NCBI GenBank assembly: GCA_023101885.1
Contig: JALPQD010000358.1
Location: 1,832,761-1,896,760, forward strand
Source: Typhlomys cinereus
Taxonomy: Eukaryota > Chordata > Mammalia > Rodentia > Platacanthomyidae
Length of the DNA stretch: 64,000 nucleotides
Direction: 5' to 3'
How positions within the stretch are numbered: the stretch's first letter is position 1; each line of letters begins with the position of its first letter. Shown one piece after another: positions 33,300 through 45,873 of the stretch. A program made the position numbers and the translations under genes. The notes below the pieces were generated by a model. That model made no database searches and was not told the origin of the DNA. It saw only the letters and a list, made by a program, of their open reading frames with translations.

Positions 33300-36200
33300 A
33301 TTTATTCCCTTATATCCATATTGGAAGAGCCTTATTCTAGTCTAATTGTTTCCTCTTCAAAGTCGGAGCAGATGAGGTAGAGTTTGAATAGTAGGAGGAA
33401 CGCACGAGATACACATACTTAGCCAGCTCTGCCCTGGGTTGGTTCTGCCCTCCAGCCTATAAAGTTATCAGAGATATATAGATCTCTTTTGGGAGAGAAA
33501 TTCTCTCTCTGGCCAGCTCTGTTCCTCTCCTATGCAGGAAAGCTTCAGATCTTAGAGTCCTTTCCTTTGATAGTCCCAACGGCCAGCCAGAATGGTGGGG
33601 GATCAGTTCAACAAGCACCGGGCACTTCGTGAAATCCCTTCTCTTGCTGTCTGGCACTGATCTTCAGCCTTTTCATTCCCTTAGCCTGAGATACCTGGTC
33701 TAATTCTGTGGGATCCAGAAAGTCCAGAAAGCCAAGGTGAGGGACACAGCATTTTGTTGTGTTTAGAATATTTTCATCCCTGTCAATGGGGTTACAGCCT
33801 TAGTGTCGTTACTTTTTAAGATCCAGCCCTTTCAAGCATTTTATTTAGAAGACTTATCTAATTAGCTCATTTAATCCACTCAAGAAATATTTCAAAAACT
33901 GTGTGCACTTGCTAAGGTAGCGAAATGAGCAAAATTCCTTAATTTCATAGAGCTGGGATTATCATCAAGGTATTTCAGAACAGGGAAAGCCATCATTTAC
34001 ACCATGTTAGACCTTTAGGGTATGCCCAAAATGGCTAGCCACCCTGTCAGAACCCAGTGAATAACTGCTCCCTGATCCAAGCCTGTTGGCTGATTGCAGG
34101 TTCGTGTCTATTCCTTATGGCTTGGTCAGAATCCTCTTGGAAATATTCATTTGCAGACTCCTAAGAGTTCTGTGAATTTGGATAAATACAACTTATTTGG
34201 CTTAAAATGCTTCGCAGTGCCTTGCTTTTGCTGGTGACAAATGAGCTGCATTCACAGGAGGCATGGGAATCCAGTGTCAGCAGGGTGGCTCTAATGGCAG
34301 ACTCATGTCCTCACCCTGCAGGGACCCATCGTTTCTAGTTCGCTGTGTCCTGTTCTCTTTCCTTTCATCTCGTCTCTGCGGTGGCAGAACAGATGGGGAA
34401 AGACACTTTGGCATATGCCTGAGGCCTGGAAAGGGTAGAGGCAAACATGCAGCATAAACAAATGATCTGAACTTTCCTACAGAAAGCAGGGGCTGAGGGC
34501 AGAGGGAGGTCAGCAGGAGAAATAACTCAAGCAGATCTGACACCCAGGAAATGAATCCGTCCTCCTCAGGTGGATAAATCAAATCTGAGATTGCTCTTGA
34601 CTTGGGCGTTGGTCAAGTTAATCTCTCGCTTGCTTTTTCTGTTGCTTGGTGGAGGCACTTCCCTGGATTAATCCCATTTTCAGGTAGGTCTTAAATAATA
34701 TGTTTCTGATCTTAAAAGCCCAGGAGAAAAATAACTTATTTCCAAAGGAAAGAAAATCACAGGCAATAATAGATGTGAAATGCTAGAAAATTCAACAATG
34801 AATGCCCTACTGAGGAGCACAGGGAAGGAAAGGCGTCGGGAGCATTGGAGACTCCCCAGAAAGGAGGCCGACTGCATGTGAAGCAAGAGAGAGAGAGAGG
34901 GCACGTGACCTGGGCTTCCCAACAGGAGGAGCTAAGTTGCAACTACTAGGCTGTGGGTCACAAACCTTGAATTGGAACTATCCTCTGATATTTAAGAGGA
35001 GGCTATAACTCTAAACAGAATTTTAAAACTATCTTTATCATTCATTCGGCAATGATTACAATTTTTATCTACTACACTGCCTACAACATCTATCTACACT
35101 CAATAAAGGATCATGAAATTCACAATGATCAAAAGGTGGAAATAAACCTATTTGAAGACTGTTGTATCTTCCACCATGGAAAACACTTTTTTGCTGTAAG
35201 GAAAGGCTTTAAGATTGAGATTCCCCGACGCGGGTTGTAAACAGGCAGGTGTGCAGGGCAGTTCCTGGGCTTTTCTCCAGCGTGTTTAGATTTCTTCATT
35301 TGTTTAGCATGATCAAATTTTGCACAGTAACTGAGTTCACCGGTGTTGCTAACCCCAGAGTTAGGCAGGTAATGGGGTGGAAAGGCTTCTGGGAGGCAGG
35401 GAGGAGGCTGGCTGCAGGAGAGGCTCTAGCTGTAGGGTTTGGGTGAGTAGGGTGTGGGGTTGGAGCTTATCTCCCTCTTCAGTGAGAAGCTTCAGTTAAT
35501 TCTCAAACAACTGCATAAGGGTGAGGAAGGTGAGGGAGAAAAAGGGATCCCTGTTGGAGGAAAATTTCATCCCTGGCATTGTTTGGAATTACAGATGTGT
35601 AATTGATTAAAAGCCCATGGATATTTTCCTTCTTAAGTTCTGTTTAACAGATTCATGCTCACTGCCACAGCCATGCTGGCAGGTTCTGGTAACACACTCT
35701 CCTTTCTTCTTCCTACTGGCTCAGAACTCTGTGGTTCTTCTCTTCCTCGCTGATACCCCAAGGCATTGCCACCCTCCCATAACATTGTGGCCTTATACTG
35801 GAGGAGTAACAGTTCAGCACTGTATCTGTTTACAGCCAAGCTCCCATCTTTCAGCAGGGCAGGGACAGAGCTATCAGCTCTGCAGGGTGTTGGTAGAACA
35901 CATGCCAGGACTGGGATAATGTGAAGAAATGACACTGCTCTTACCCCAGCCACCCGAGCAAGTGACAGCTGATCTACTTATTAGGTCTCCTGTCCAGGCA
36001 TGTAGGCTCTTGTTGGTCCCCTGTGGCTCATTCAAATCTGCCCTGAAGTATTAATTTGCAACCTGCTATGAGCTTTGCACACTCGGATAAATACAAGTCA
36101 ACTCTGTTTAAAGTGCCCTTTCTGTCATTGTGTGGAATTCCTTCTGACAGGTCTACCATTGCTTCTTTCATATACAGACATGACTTTCACAAGTTGTTGG

Positions 36201-36499
36201 CAGAAAGAAAGATCCACTTTAGGGCAGAGGATCAACTTCAGCTGTTGGGATTCTGGGAGGGGGGGGCAGCAATAAAGTGATCCCAGCATGAAAAGCCTCA
36301 GGAGAAGTCTCCTGTCACTCACTCACAATCCACCAATGCCTTGTCTCTGATCTCCCCAGAGTCTGGGAATGTTTTGCTCAAGGTTAATTGCACAGTGTAG
36401 GAAAGGAAGAAATCTAGAAGGCAACAGGAACCAAAGCTCACTTTCATGATTTTCACTTCTGAGAAGGCTATAAACCTTTGTTTCCCATTTTAGCATCTC
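33300..36499. other. long unique stretch
   Basis: No recognisable repeat except a short (GA)n at 34886-34899 and a G-run at 36258-36266. Several frames of 60-106 codons overlap on both strands without family. An intron-like or intergenic interval. Confidence 0.45.
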
Positions 36500-36536
36500 T
36501 GGTTTGAGCGTCTTGCTTGTCTTCCAGGTAAGTGAG
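36500..36536 (+). promoter_or_regulatory. candidate recursive splice site
   Basis: A pyrimidine-rich stretch 'gtcttgcttgtcttccag' is joined directly to 'gtaagtgag', i.e. a strong 3' splice site with a strong 5' splice site and no exon between (junction after 36527). This is the arrangement of recursive splicing points in long introns. Only meaningful if the window lies in a plus-strand intron, which cannot be shown here. Chance occurrence in 64 kb is possible. Confidence 0.3.
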
Positions 36537-38589
36537 TCCTAACTCAGGTACCATACTTGTTCTAAATTCTTGGTACTATGATTTTTTTTTGTTTCTTGGC
36601 TTAGCTCGAAGGCACCTTCTTCTCAGTTACTCACCCTAAATCATGTGGGATGTTCATGTCCCTGTGAACTAGGACACAGTAACTAGGAAGTAACCACTGC
36701 TGACCCTACCTACCCAAAAAGCCTGCATTGTCACGGAGGCTCAGAGGTTAAGCAAGAGAGCAGAGCCAGGCATCATAACTAAGGCCTGGTGTGGTATGGA
36801 GAATGGGCAGTTTGGGGGTACACAATCTATAGACAGTCTCTTTAAACAAGGACACCCATATCCAACCAATTTTATTGGATTTCCACGAAGCACCAGTCCC
36901 ACACGGATACCCACTTCTCAGGAAGGTCCCATGGAGTTTACATTCCCGAAGACAGCTAAGCCAACAACACTCAGCAAGTGGGATGCATGGTCCCAACAGC
37001 AGGTATGAGCGACTGTTGGAAGAGCATTTTGATTTTGGTAGACATGTGAAATCATGGAGGAAAGAGCAGCAGATGAATGAGATTTCATTGACCCACAACT
37101 GTTCCCATCCTGTCTGCAGCCATAGGTACCTGTGACTGATACTGGCAGATCCAAGCTCCACAAGAGCCAGCAGATCCGTTCGGCTCAGAGCAGCACCATC
37201 TTTCACATGTCATCTCAAGGAACCAACCAGCTCCAAACGAATTTTTTTTCCAACTAATTTTTAAAAATCTATTATAAATTATGTTCATGTTACAGTGTTA
37301 CATGGTTTTTAACTAAGAGATCCATCTATCTACTACACATCTTTAAGGAAAGATGATGATAGCTGCTAAGGATTCAACTTATTAGCATATGCCTAGGGCT
37401 GGATTTCCTCTTCTGAATGCTTGGCCAAAAGTGTACATCATTCACATACTGTTTTTGCACCACCCCTATGGTGATATACTTGAATTGGATTTGGGAGAAA
37501 AGGCCAGTATATTATTAGGAATACAATCCTTGATAGACTTCTAGGTCCTTGATAGATACCTTTGAAAGGTAAGTTTTATGGGTTCTCTTCTGTGCGCTCC
37601 TGGAAGTAATTCATTTCCTCATCTTATAGACTGTCTAGAATCAGTGGCACTATTTCACAGTATTTCATAGAAAAGCTAGGATCAGAAAAAGAAGCTCATA
37701 ATGATTTTATGAGTTTTCCATGCTTCAGACTCTGAAGGTTGGACTGGTTTTGAGGGCAGCAAGGCAAAAGTGGGGTCAGTGGACAGTGCCGCAGGGACAC
37801 AGAGGCCCAGTGCTGTGTAAGCAGTTACAGCCTGAAATGGGCTCCTAGCAGTGGCTCATCCTGGCCTGGCTCACCTGCTGTAGGCAACCCTACTGGGACA
37901 TTGCGACATCCCAGGACCGCTGCTCCTGCTGTCTCCTGAGTCTGTCCCACACAACTGACAGCTGGTCTTCCTAGTCACAGTGCCAAAGGAAGGAGCGTGG
38001 TCTCTGAGGGGAACTGAACTCTCACATAGTGAGGGAATATCACCAGGGCGTGTCTGTCCTCTGGTAGTCAGGAGTCCCCCTGAGGGTTCAAGACAAGACC
38101 CTTGAGCCCCTCAGTGCCGCGTGCAGAGACTAGACAAGGCCACAGGCACGGGGGATGTCATCTTTTCCTTTTACCTGTTGGATAAGGAAATCCAAAGAGA
38201 CTTCATAAGCCATGTATGGGTTGGAATATTTTGGGAATGCCTCAGTTATTTTCCATAGTATAATGATTCAGAAACTGTGTTTGTATTCTAAAGGAAGAAA
38301 ATTTTCCTGATAAAGAGATTTTTCAACCTGATGGTGTGAATTATTCAAAAGTAATCCTTTTCATGCTAATTTCTAGTTGTCATCAGTTAATCGGCAAGCC
38401 ACAGTACTGGGAAGATGAAGGTCTCTGTCTCAGGGTAAGTGGGCGTACATAATCCATCACTACGAGGTCTCAGGCGCCTAACAGCATCAGAGAACTCTGT
38501 GAAAACAAATATTAAGATGGAAAGCCAAAGAAAAGAGGGGAGATGTGAACACGGAGTAGAAAGTGGAAGGGGTGAGCAAGAACTTCTAC
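36537..38589. other. unique stretch with a GC-rich block
   Basis: The interval 37740-38160 is visibly richer in G+C than its neighbours and contains several CpGs, but no promoter element or exon was recognised. A 152-codon minus-strand open frame (36748-37206) has no known domain. A12 or so at 38638-38650 marks the edge of the next element. Confidence 0.45.
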
Positions 38590-38885
38590 CTAATACTATG
38601 ATCTGAACGTGGGTGGTATCCCACAAAAGTCTGTAGGAAAAAAAAAAAAACGCTGGTCTCCAGGAGACTCTGTTGTGACCTTTAGGAAGTAAAGCCTTCA
38701 GACTGGAGTGTGGGAATCCTTGGAATCATCCCTCTGACCCACTGTGGAAGCTGTTTGCCCTGCTGCCTGGGCCAGCTGTGATGTGTTTTTCTCACCAGAG
38801 GTCTAAGGAGAGGGATCATTGATCTTAGATGCATTCTCCAGGACTGTTAAGCCAAAAATCAAACTTTTCTCCTTTCAAGTGGAGT
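38590..38885 (+). mobile_element. MaLR/MLT1-like LTR
   Basis: 'tatgatctgaacgtgggtgg', 'ccacaaaagtctgtagg', 'gacctttaggaagtaaagc' and 'ccaggactgttaagcc' follow the MaLR order (start segment, internal 'aggtggggcc'-like place, and the end segment with 'agaactgtgag'). A poly-A run interrupts the first part. Confidence 0.6.
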
Positions 38886-39489
38886 ATGCTAGGTGCTTCA
38901 TTACAGTAACAAGAAACTGCTTCACCAATCTGCTATTGATCATTTCCTGAGGCTACTTTATTCTCTGGGAAAGCTCACCATTCTGACCCTGGTCTATAGC
39001 TGGTGGGGAGGGGGCTTTGGACGACGGCCTGTGAGCCACATTTGTTCCATTGACTTGGTTTTTGTACAGATTACAACATATACAAGACTTTTGCAATTTC
39101 AAAAGTTTGAAATATAGCAACAAAAAGTAAAGTTTCATAATAGATGAAAAATTAGATTAATTTGTGAAGTTATATAAAGCTCAAATTCCAGTCTATATAA
39201 ATAAAGTTGCATTGAAAAACAAATGGATATAAAGAAATCATGTGACACATTAAGTCTAATAGATTTATCATCTGGCTCACAAAGAAAATCTTGCTGGCCT
39301 CTGAAAGAAGAGAATGAGAAGAGAAGGGTCACCCTGAAAGGAAGATTTGTTCCCATGCCCTGAGGCTGCTGGCAAGGAAGAACTTCCCCAGGAGAACCTT
39401 GAACCTTGTGTTCAAATCTATTTAGTTTCCTCCTTCTCATCACTACAAACCTTCAGCCTTGTGGCTGAATGTATTGTCCTTTACAGACT
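38886..39489. other. unique sequence, nothing recognised
   Basis: A 102-codon minus-strand frame (39135-39443) has no known family. Confidence 0.45.
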
Positions 39490-39830
39490 CATGTCCCTGG
39501 AGTGGTGCTGATGTGAGAGGTGTGGCGTCTTTGAGACAAGGGCCTGGCTGGTGGACTCATGTCATTAAGTACAGGTCCTTGAAGGAAACAAACTGACTTC
39601 ACTTCTTGCTCAAGTTCTCTGCTTCCTGATTTACCGAGAACAAAGAAGTAGCACCTGTTGCCTTCTGCCAATCGCTTCACCATCTTATTTCCCCTGTCAT
39701 GATGGACTGCATCTGACCATGAACTATATAACTCCTTCCTCCCTTGTTCCTCCAGCATTCTACTAAGTGATGAGTAAGATAAACACCCTCAGTACAGTCT
39801 TGTGACCCTTCTCACTCAAAGGCATGGGCG
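39490..39830 (+). mobile_element. MaLR (rodent MT/ORR1-like) LTR
   Basis: 'tcttatttcccctgtcatga' with 'tggactgcatctgaccatga' matches the rodent MaLR 3' half (normally 'ccctgccatgatggactg' and 'tgagccaaaataaaccc'). 'gtaagataaacaccctc' stands where the polyadenylation segment lies. The 5' half is diverged. Confidence 0.65.
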
Positions 39831-41789
39831 TTGCTTTTTCCTACTGAAAAAGAACAGAAAGGAGGCAGTCACAGTGTTCTCTTTCAGACACTCAATCTGA
39901 ATGTCAGAAAATACCAAGTCTTCATACGTGAAATCCTGTGCAGGACCATGACTTGAGGCATTTCAATATGCTATGATGGTCCCATAAGACTGTGGAGAAG
40001 CATGAGGAAGGTCATTGGGCTACCTCGTGAACTCTGCTTCACCTCCAGCTCTGCCTCCTCACAGTCCCCATGTGCTCAGCCATTCACAGAACTCCAGTTG
40101 GAGGTTCTATTCCATGTTGTCTAGACTACATTACAGTGACAGACCAGCAAAGACTGGAAGAAAGGAGTCTACTTCATTTCTAATATACCTCTTTATCTGA
40201 CCAGCTGCAATTGCTTTCAAGAGACCTATGGATTGGTGACCTTCCATCTGAATTCCTATCTGGTTTGGATACATGTTAGTGTGGCGTTTCCACAGGAAAA
40301 GTGTCATACAATGGTACGGGTAGTTGCCTGGCCTTGTGATATGCAAGAGGATCCAGACATGATCACCTTTATTTCAGCTCCTTGCCACAGCCCAGGAGAC
40401 TGGTCGTAATTCCTAAGCTTTTTGTGCAAATAATGTAACTTTCTGTGCGAATATATATCTGCTGAGTCAGTTGCCATTTGCCTGTCTGTTTTAAAGATCA
40501 GTTATATAGGTAACTGCTGTTCTTTGCTGAGTAACAACTAGAGACATTGTCTCCAAAAAGCTGGGGAGGCAAGCCTCTCAAGGTCATTCTGTAGATAAGA
40601 ACACTGAAAACAATCTGGTCCACTCTCTACCTTCTGACAAGTGTTACAATCCAGAGTCGTTCAACTCCAAGCACTGTTTTTTCTGTGTTTAAATACTTGC
40701 AATCACCATACTTTTTGGTTTCTTTGTCTATGAAAGAAATCAACACTAAACTCATTCAAAACTCTCTGCACAAGAAATTCAATGCATCTTGAAGTCCCTA
40801 AAACTTCTGTTTGAGTACACTGAGTAAGGCATCCATATGGATACTGGAAAAAGGAAGAGCAAAACAGACATGGTTCTGACGTCGTAGAATCAGAAGTCCA
40901 GTCTCTATGTGTTGGATTATGTAAAATATAGAACATGTATGAAAAAGGTCATTTCAAAATCCTGCTTATCATTATCATAAATAAAAATTAAATGAAATAA
41001 AATGAAAATACCAAAAAAAGTATGCTCAACACTTGCTGCTTTCTAAGTTTCCATTTAGGAATTCTTTCAGAGCAGGGTCCTATTCTGTTGGTGTAAGCAT
41101 TCTGAAGACAAAGAAAGAAGGGGCAAAAAGCAGAGGCAAGGGCCAGGCAGGAAGCTAACTTGGGAAGCCATTCTGTGGGGTTAGTCTCATTCCTGTGAAG
41201 AGAATGCCCTTCATAATGTCGATGACCCTCTTTGCTGCCTTCCCAACAAAACAAAGTAGAGTTCAAGTCAAGTCATAATCCTGCGCAAAGCACAAAAGTT
41301 GAAGTATGGACTTGTATTGAACAATTACATAGATGAAGACTTGAGATACATTCGCCCAGACAAAAGGACAACAAGGGCACATTTACTGCTCCCACTGAGC
41401 GTCCCTTCCAGAAACACAAAGAGCCCTTGTGGACCAGCAACCAACTTTGGGCAGGTGATACAGTACCCTGGCTTCATTCCCTTCCACCCAGGCAGATGTA
41501 TCACCATGGTTTCTGCTTCTGGGAACTGGATTGTCCTCCTGAGCATGTCTTTTTGAAAATCCAGCTCACTATGATGACCAGCACTGGAAGTGGATCAATC
41601 GATGGCAATGAAAGAAATGAAAGAAAAGTGGTATAGGTGGGAAGAACTGTGGTAGAGACACATGGGGCAATTGCTTGCTTGCTTTCCTGAATCTTACAAG
41701 AAAAAGTCATCATAGAACATTTCCATTTGAAATAAATAAAGTCACTTTCACTGATAACTCTACAGGATGTGCAGCGGACTCTCACTCTA
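39831..41789. other. unique stretch, nothing recognised
   Basis: Frames of 61-94 codons overlap on both strands (for example 41299-41556 plus and 41501-41785 minus) without family. Confidence 0.45.
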
Positions 41790-42024
41790 GAACAATCCTA
41801 TCCAATAGAAAGGTTTCCATGGCAGAAATAATCCGTATCTGCAGTTAGTGCCTTAAAAGCACTTGAAATGTGACCTGCGAGAGCTGAAATCCAGTTTTCT
41901 TAAGGTCAGTAGCCAGAAGAGTAGCCTAGCAATCCAGGGCCCCAGGTTTGAACCTCAGCACTGCCTGGACATGTTTCTAATTCTGACATGTGGCTACTGG
42001 GCAAAACATTTGACAGTTCAGATG
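41790..42024 (+). mobile_element. MER5A-like hAT fossil, split by a SINE
   Basis: The left part 'cctatccaatagaaagg' and 'aaaagcacttgaaatgtgac' and the right part 'gacatgtggctactgggc' fit a MER5A element (normally 'ctgtccaatagaa', 'gagcacttgaaatgtggc', 'catgtggctagtgg'). About 60 foreign bases separate the two parts. MER5A is a non-autonomous hAT-Charlie transposon older than rodents. Confidence 0.6.
41908..41969 (+). mobile_element. ID-like SINE fragment inside the MER5A-like element
   Basis: 'gagtagcctagcaatccagg' and 'aggtttgaacctcagcactg' resemble a decayed ID/tRNA-like head (normally 'ctagcaagcgcaaggccctgggttcgatccccagc'). Confidence 0.45.
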
Positions 42025-42378
42025 TACAAGAAATAAGGAGAGTTACCAGATAAGCATAAACAGGTGCAAACAAGGAAGCTGCAGGATTCTACTCTTTGGG
42101 GGCCGAGAACAAACAATAGATCTTAGCTCTTGTCTCACTTAGGGTAGATAGCAATAAAAAGAAAACAAACATTAAACCCAAGCATTAGTGTGAGACATAA
42201 GATAGGAAACACATACTTTCGCTATTGATGGCAGGAAACAAAAGCACATTTTGAAAGTTGCTGCTTAAATTCCCAGTAATACTGAAGAACAGGAACACTT
42301 TTCATAAGGAGAGTCAAAAGGTTATGTGGCAAGGAAAGCTGCGATGAAAAAATAGGCAGCTGCAAACTGGAAGGATGA

Positions 42379-42799
42379 TGTTGCCATATCCCCCACCAGG
42401 CCAGCTGCGGGGAGGGAGGGGGAAACAGCGGGGCCTCGGAGCTAGAGGCAAACGGGTGAGCGGGCTTTGGGGTCACCACCAGACCCCAGGAATCAGGTGA
42501 GACGCAGCAGAGAGGAGCTGCAGCAGATTTAGAGTCATTAAGGGCGTTTGGGCTTATATAGAGTCGGGGTCCAATCAGGTGTTGCCATCCCTCCTAGGGG
42601 GAGGGGACAGCCACCAGTCATGTAACTGTTTACTAGGTGTCCATTGCAGGTGCAGGTTAGACAGCTGCTTCCCATTGGTTGTTCATCTCTCTACCTGCAT
42701 GGTCCTCTGCTGGGACATGTCTGGGGCATGTCTGTGCGTGCCCAGGCTTGTCTGTAGCTGGGAGCCGGGCTAGGGCCTCCCTGAATCGATAGTGCCACA
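42379..42799 (-). mobile_element. ERVK-type solo LTR, perfect 6-bp duplication
   Basis: A 421-bp element flanked on both sides by 'ggatga' (42373-42378 and 42800-42805), the 6-bp duplication typical of ERVK. On the minus strand it starts TGTGGCACTATCG, has CCAAT sequence, a TATA box (near 42554-42561, reading 'tatataagc') and ends '..gatatggcaaca'. No internal viral sequence remains. CpG dinucleotides are well preserved compared with the surrounding DNA, and the duplication is unmutated, so it is one of the youngest insertions here. The core promoter appears intact, so it could drive minus-strand transcription. Confidence 0.87.
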
Positions 42800-42805
42800 G
42801 GATGA

Positions 42806-44516
42806 AAGATATTAGATGAGATAAACAAATGTAAGAGGCCACGGCAATGCAGTCACCAAGAGCCACAATCTTCTTCACAAATGCACAGCAGAAGTGATAC
42901 CAAGAGACAATGGAAGGAGCTCACTGGACACATTTGCAAAGTTCCTCTTCACTGTGCCTCCACAGGCGACTGTGCAGACAGCTAAAGCCAGGAACAGAAG
43001 TTGTAGTTAAGGCTCACAATCCACAATTGGAAAGCCAGACCCAATGCATAAAGTGAAAGAGGCCATTGTAAGGTCACAGAGTTAGGATGCTGAGTCTTGA
43101 ATCTCTTAATAGACATTTTCATTTGAAATTTTAGTAGACTCATCCATCTTCCCCAAAATCCACAGGAGAAGTGTATGACCTAGAACAAAACAGGAAACAG
43201 AGCTATTCTTGAAACTGCACTGGTAGAGCACTGAACTGTCCACGCTTCGGAGCACAGAGCAGCCATGCGGATTTTCTCCTTTGCAGCCTCTCTGGCCATA
43301 GTGGACCACATCAACTGTGAAATGACAATGCTGTTTCAAGTGGTGATTTCACTGCAGTAACTATTATGCTGGCTGTTTGGACAGGGTGTTACTGCTATCC
43401 TCACTCCCAGGCACCGCATTCAATAATGTCTGTTTCTTTCCTGGCCGCAGTACGGACAGGACCGCCTTGCCTTGCCAGCGTTTCTTTTGCAGAGAACTCC
43501 CAGTAATTATATTCTGAATCCTTCATAAATCCACATTTTTAACAATGTCCAGAAATTGGTCTAAAATAGCTTATCATTTTTCACATTTATAACTTTTATG
43601 TGCTCTGAAACTGTTAAATTTTTATGCATCATGATAAAATTAGATCAGAAAATTCCTGAGGTCAACTCTTTCATCATACTCTTCCATGGAGTGCATTCTG
43701 GGCTTTGTGCTGAGTAAGAACCTAAGAGAGATCTCAATGTGTTCCCAAACCCTGTGTTTTGGGTAACTACAAGCAATATATGGAATGGTTCATGTGCTTA
43801 AACATCTGGAAAAAGCTTCTGAATTTGTGAGCTCCAGCCCAGCAATCCTTGGTGATAATGACACCTCTAACCTCTTTTTCAAAGGTTCTCCATGATCTGC
43901 CCCTCTTTTCTTCAGTCTTTAGTCCATGTCAGACTGCAGGATTGGTCTGTCCGACCCTTGACAGTTACAAAGGCAGCAAGTGGGAAGAAAGTTGTCCTTC
44001 CATTAGAGCTATACACGGGCAGCTTCTCCACTATGCTCATGAAGACAGACCTTCTGGATACAAAAGCAGGGAGGAAGACCCACGAGGAAAGTTAAGGACA
44101 ACGTGCTCTTCTGCTTCCTGAACTTCTAGACATTGCTTCAGGACTTTGTTCCTCGGGCTCCTGTGGAATTCAACAGCTGGCTGGACTGTTCTGGCAACCC
44201 TGGAAAACTGCACTCACATGCCTGCCCTTGGTGGGGGTGCTGAAAGGCTGGGCTCTGTTGGCACCCCATCCTCCCATGCGGTTTCAGCGTCTCGATTCTA
44301 GCAAAGCAATCAATTTCTTTTTTCCAGTCCAGTGCTCTGACAAGGAAAGAAATGGTAACTGTGGGTCTGTAAGACCTAGAATTGGCATTGTAACGTGCTT
44401 GTCATGTTCTGGTAGTTAAAGCTGCTTGTGTTAAAAAAAGAAAGAACATGGGCCTCATTTAAGGAGGAGTGCCAAGGAGTTTGTGACTATTGTTCAACTT
44501 TGAGAAGAAGACATAT
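42806..44516. other. unique stretch, nothing recognised
   Basis: Open frames of 63-90 codons without family. No repeat identified. Confidence 0.45.
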
Positions 44517-44764
44517 GGCTGGAGAGGTGACTCAGGAGTTAAGACTCTTCCTTGAAAACAGAAGAACCTGAGTTCAGATCCAGGATCCCGTGTAAAAACG
44601 CCAGGCAGAAATTGCTATGGCCTGTACTTTTAGCTCTAGAAGGCAGATAGATCCTGGGAAGTCCCAGAGTGAAGCAATAAGGAGTTAGAAGCAATCTAGG
44701 ATTGTTCCTCAGGCATACATAGTACCCTCCCTTGGGCCTTCAAAGGCATACACAGTGACCTCTG

Positions 44765-44808
<44 letters not shown>

Positions 44809-44850
44809 AAATAAAATAGATAAATAAAATTAAAAAAAAGAAAACCTCTA
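44517..44850 (+). mobile_element. B4-like SINE with (CA)n and A-rich tail
   Basis: The head 'ggctggagaggtgactcagg' and 'agaacctgagttcagatcca' is a tRNA-derived promoter. The body includes 'cgtgtaaaaacgccaggcag', followed by 'cctcaggcatacatag' and a (CA)n run (44766-44802), then 'aaataaaatagataaataaa'. Same family as 18722-18985; in reverse as 1027-1330 and 61121-61424. Confidence 0.68.
44766..44802. repeat. (CA)n microsatellite
   Basis: About 18 uninterrupted CA units, the tail of the SINE. Confidence 0.95.
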
Positions 44851-45439
44851 AAAAAAGAAATATCCTTTCATAATGTTTCATGCCCAGATCGATATCAGGG
44901 CAAAAATACAAACAAAAGAAGGGAAAGATGGGCACACACTGGGTTCCTGAAGATATCTTGAATAGCAGCGCTATCCATGAAAGGCCCACTTCTCAAATTT
45001 GAGAAGCAAGAAAGAGCAAACAAAAGCAAAAATTAAGTGATTAAAAAATTTTATTAGCCACCTGCTTTTTGATTGGATTTATGATCTGTTTTTCAGCAGG
45101 AAACACACTCTTGGTACTGTAAACTAGGCCAGGAACCTATGAAAGGGGAAGACATTGACCCTAGGGGGTACAAATTATTAAGATTTAACCATATAGACTT
45201 TATATCAAGGTGTCCTTTAATGTCCATAGATTAAAGGATCGCTCAGCACTCAACCTAGATTCTTCCTTTTGCATTGGAAGGTGTTTTTTTTTTTTTTTAC
45301 AGAAAATCATAACTAGCCAAAGTGCAGAAAATAAGTGATTACGGGCTGCTTGACTCTAAATAAGACATCTAAACTTTACTACCCCAAGACTCAGGGAACA
45401 TCACAGAAGAAGAGGCGGTAAGAATGTAAGAGCCTGAAG
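44851..45439. other. unique sequence, nothing recognised
   Basis: T15 at 45284-45298. No frame of note. Confidence 0.45.
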
Positions 45440-45873
45440 AGGGGGAGGCATGTGATCAGACAGTGTCTTCTGGGCATGACAGGGCTGTTGCTTCCATGAA
45501 CTCACTTCCACAAGACCTACACAAGATCTGGCCTGTTAGCATTTCACATGGTAAAGGAAAGATCTCAAGGCTTCATACCTCCTTGAGAGGCGATCGAGTG
45601 TCAGTGCTGGATGGGAGAAGGGGAGCTACTTTCCTCATTGAGCTGCATTCCTCGTGAATACCCACTAATTCATGCTCTAGCAGGAGCTCAGACAATGGTC
45701 ATCCAAGGCAACCCAGTGAAACTCAGTGGGTCACACGTGAGACTAGTAGAAGAAGGGGGAAGACTGGGAAGAAGGGTTGTAGTGGGAAAAGGGAGTCAAT
45801 GGAATTGGGTATTAAGGTTAAGTAATATCATAAATTCATTGTCCGGGCATAAATCTCTATAATAAATAAAGCA
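45440..45873 (+). mobile_element. LINE-1 (Lx-like) 3' UTR
   Basis: 'ttgcttccatgaactcac', 'acaagatctggcctgttagc', 'gaaagatctcaaggcttc', 'cttgagaggcgatcgagtg', 'gctggatgggagaagggga', a G-rich stretch ('agaagggggaagactggg') and the end 'aaatctctataataaataaa' make the clearest L1 3' end in the window, with the polyadenylation signal at the terminus. It lacks ORF2, so it is a 5'-truncated insertion. Co-linear with 20665-21060, and in reverse with 57280-57650. Confidence 0.68.

Noticed and set aside
36748..37206. 152-codon open frame on the minus strand
   Set aside because: No recognised domain, several overlapping frames on both strands, and no splice sites that would make it an exon.
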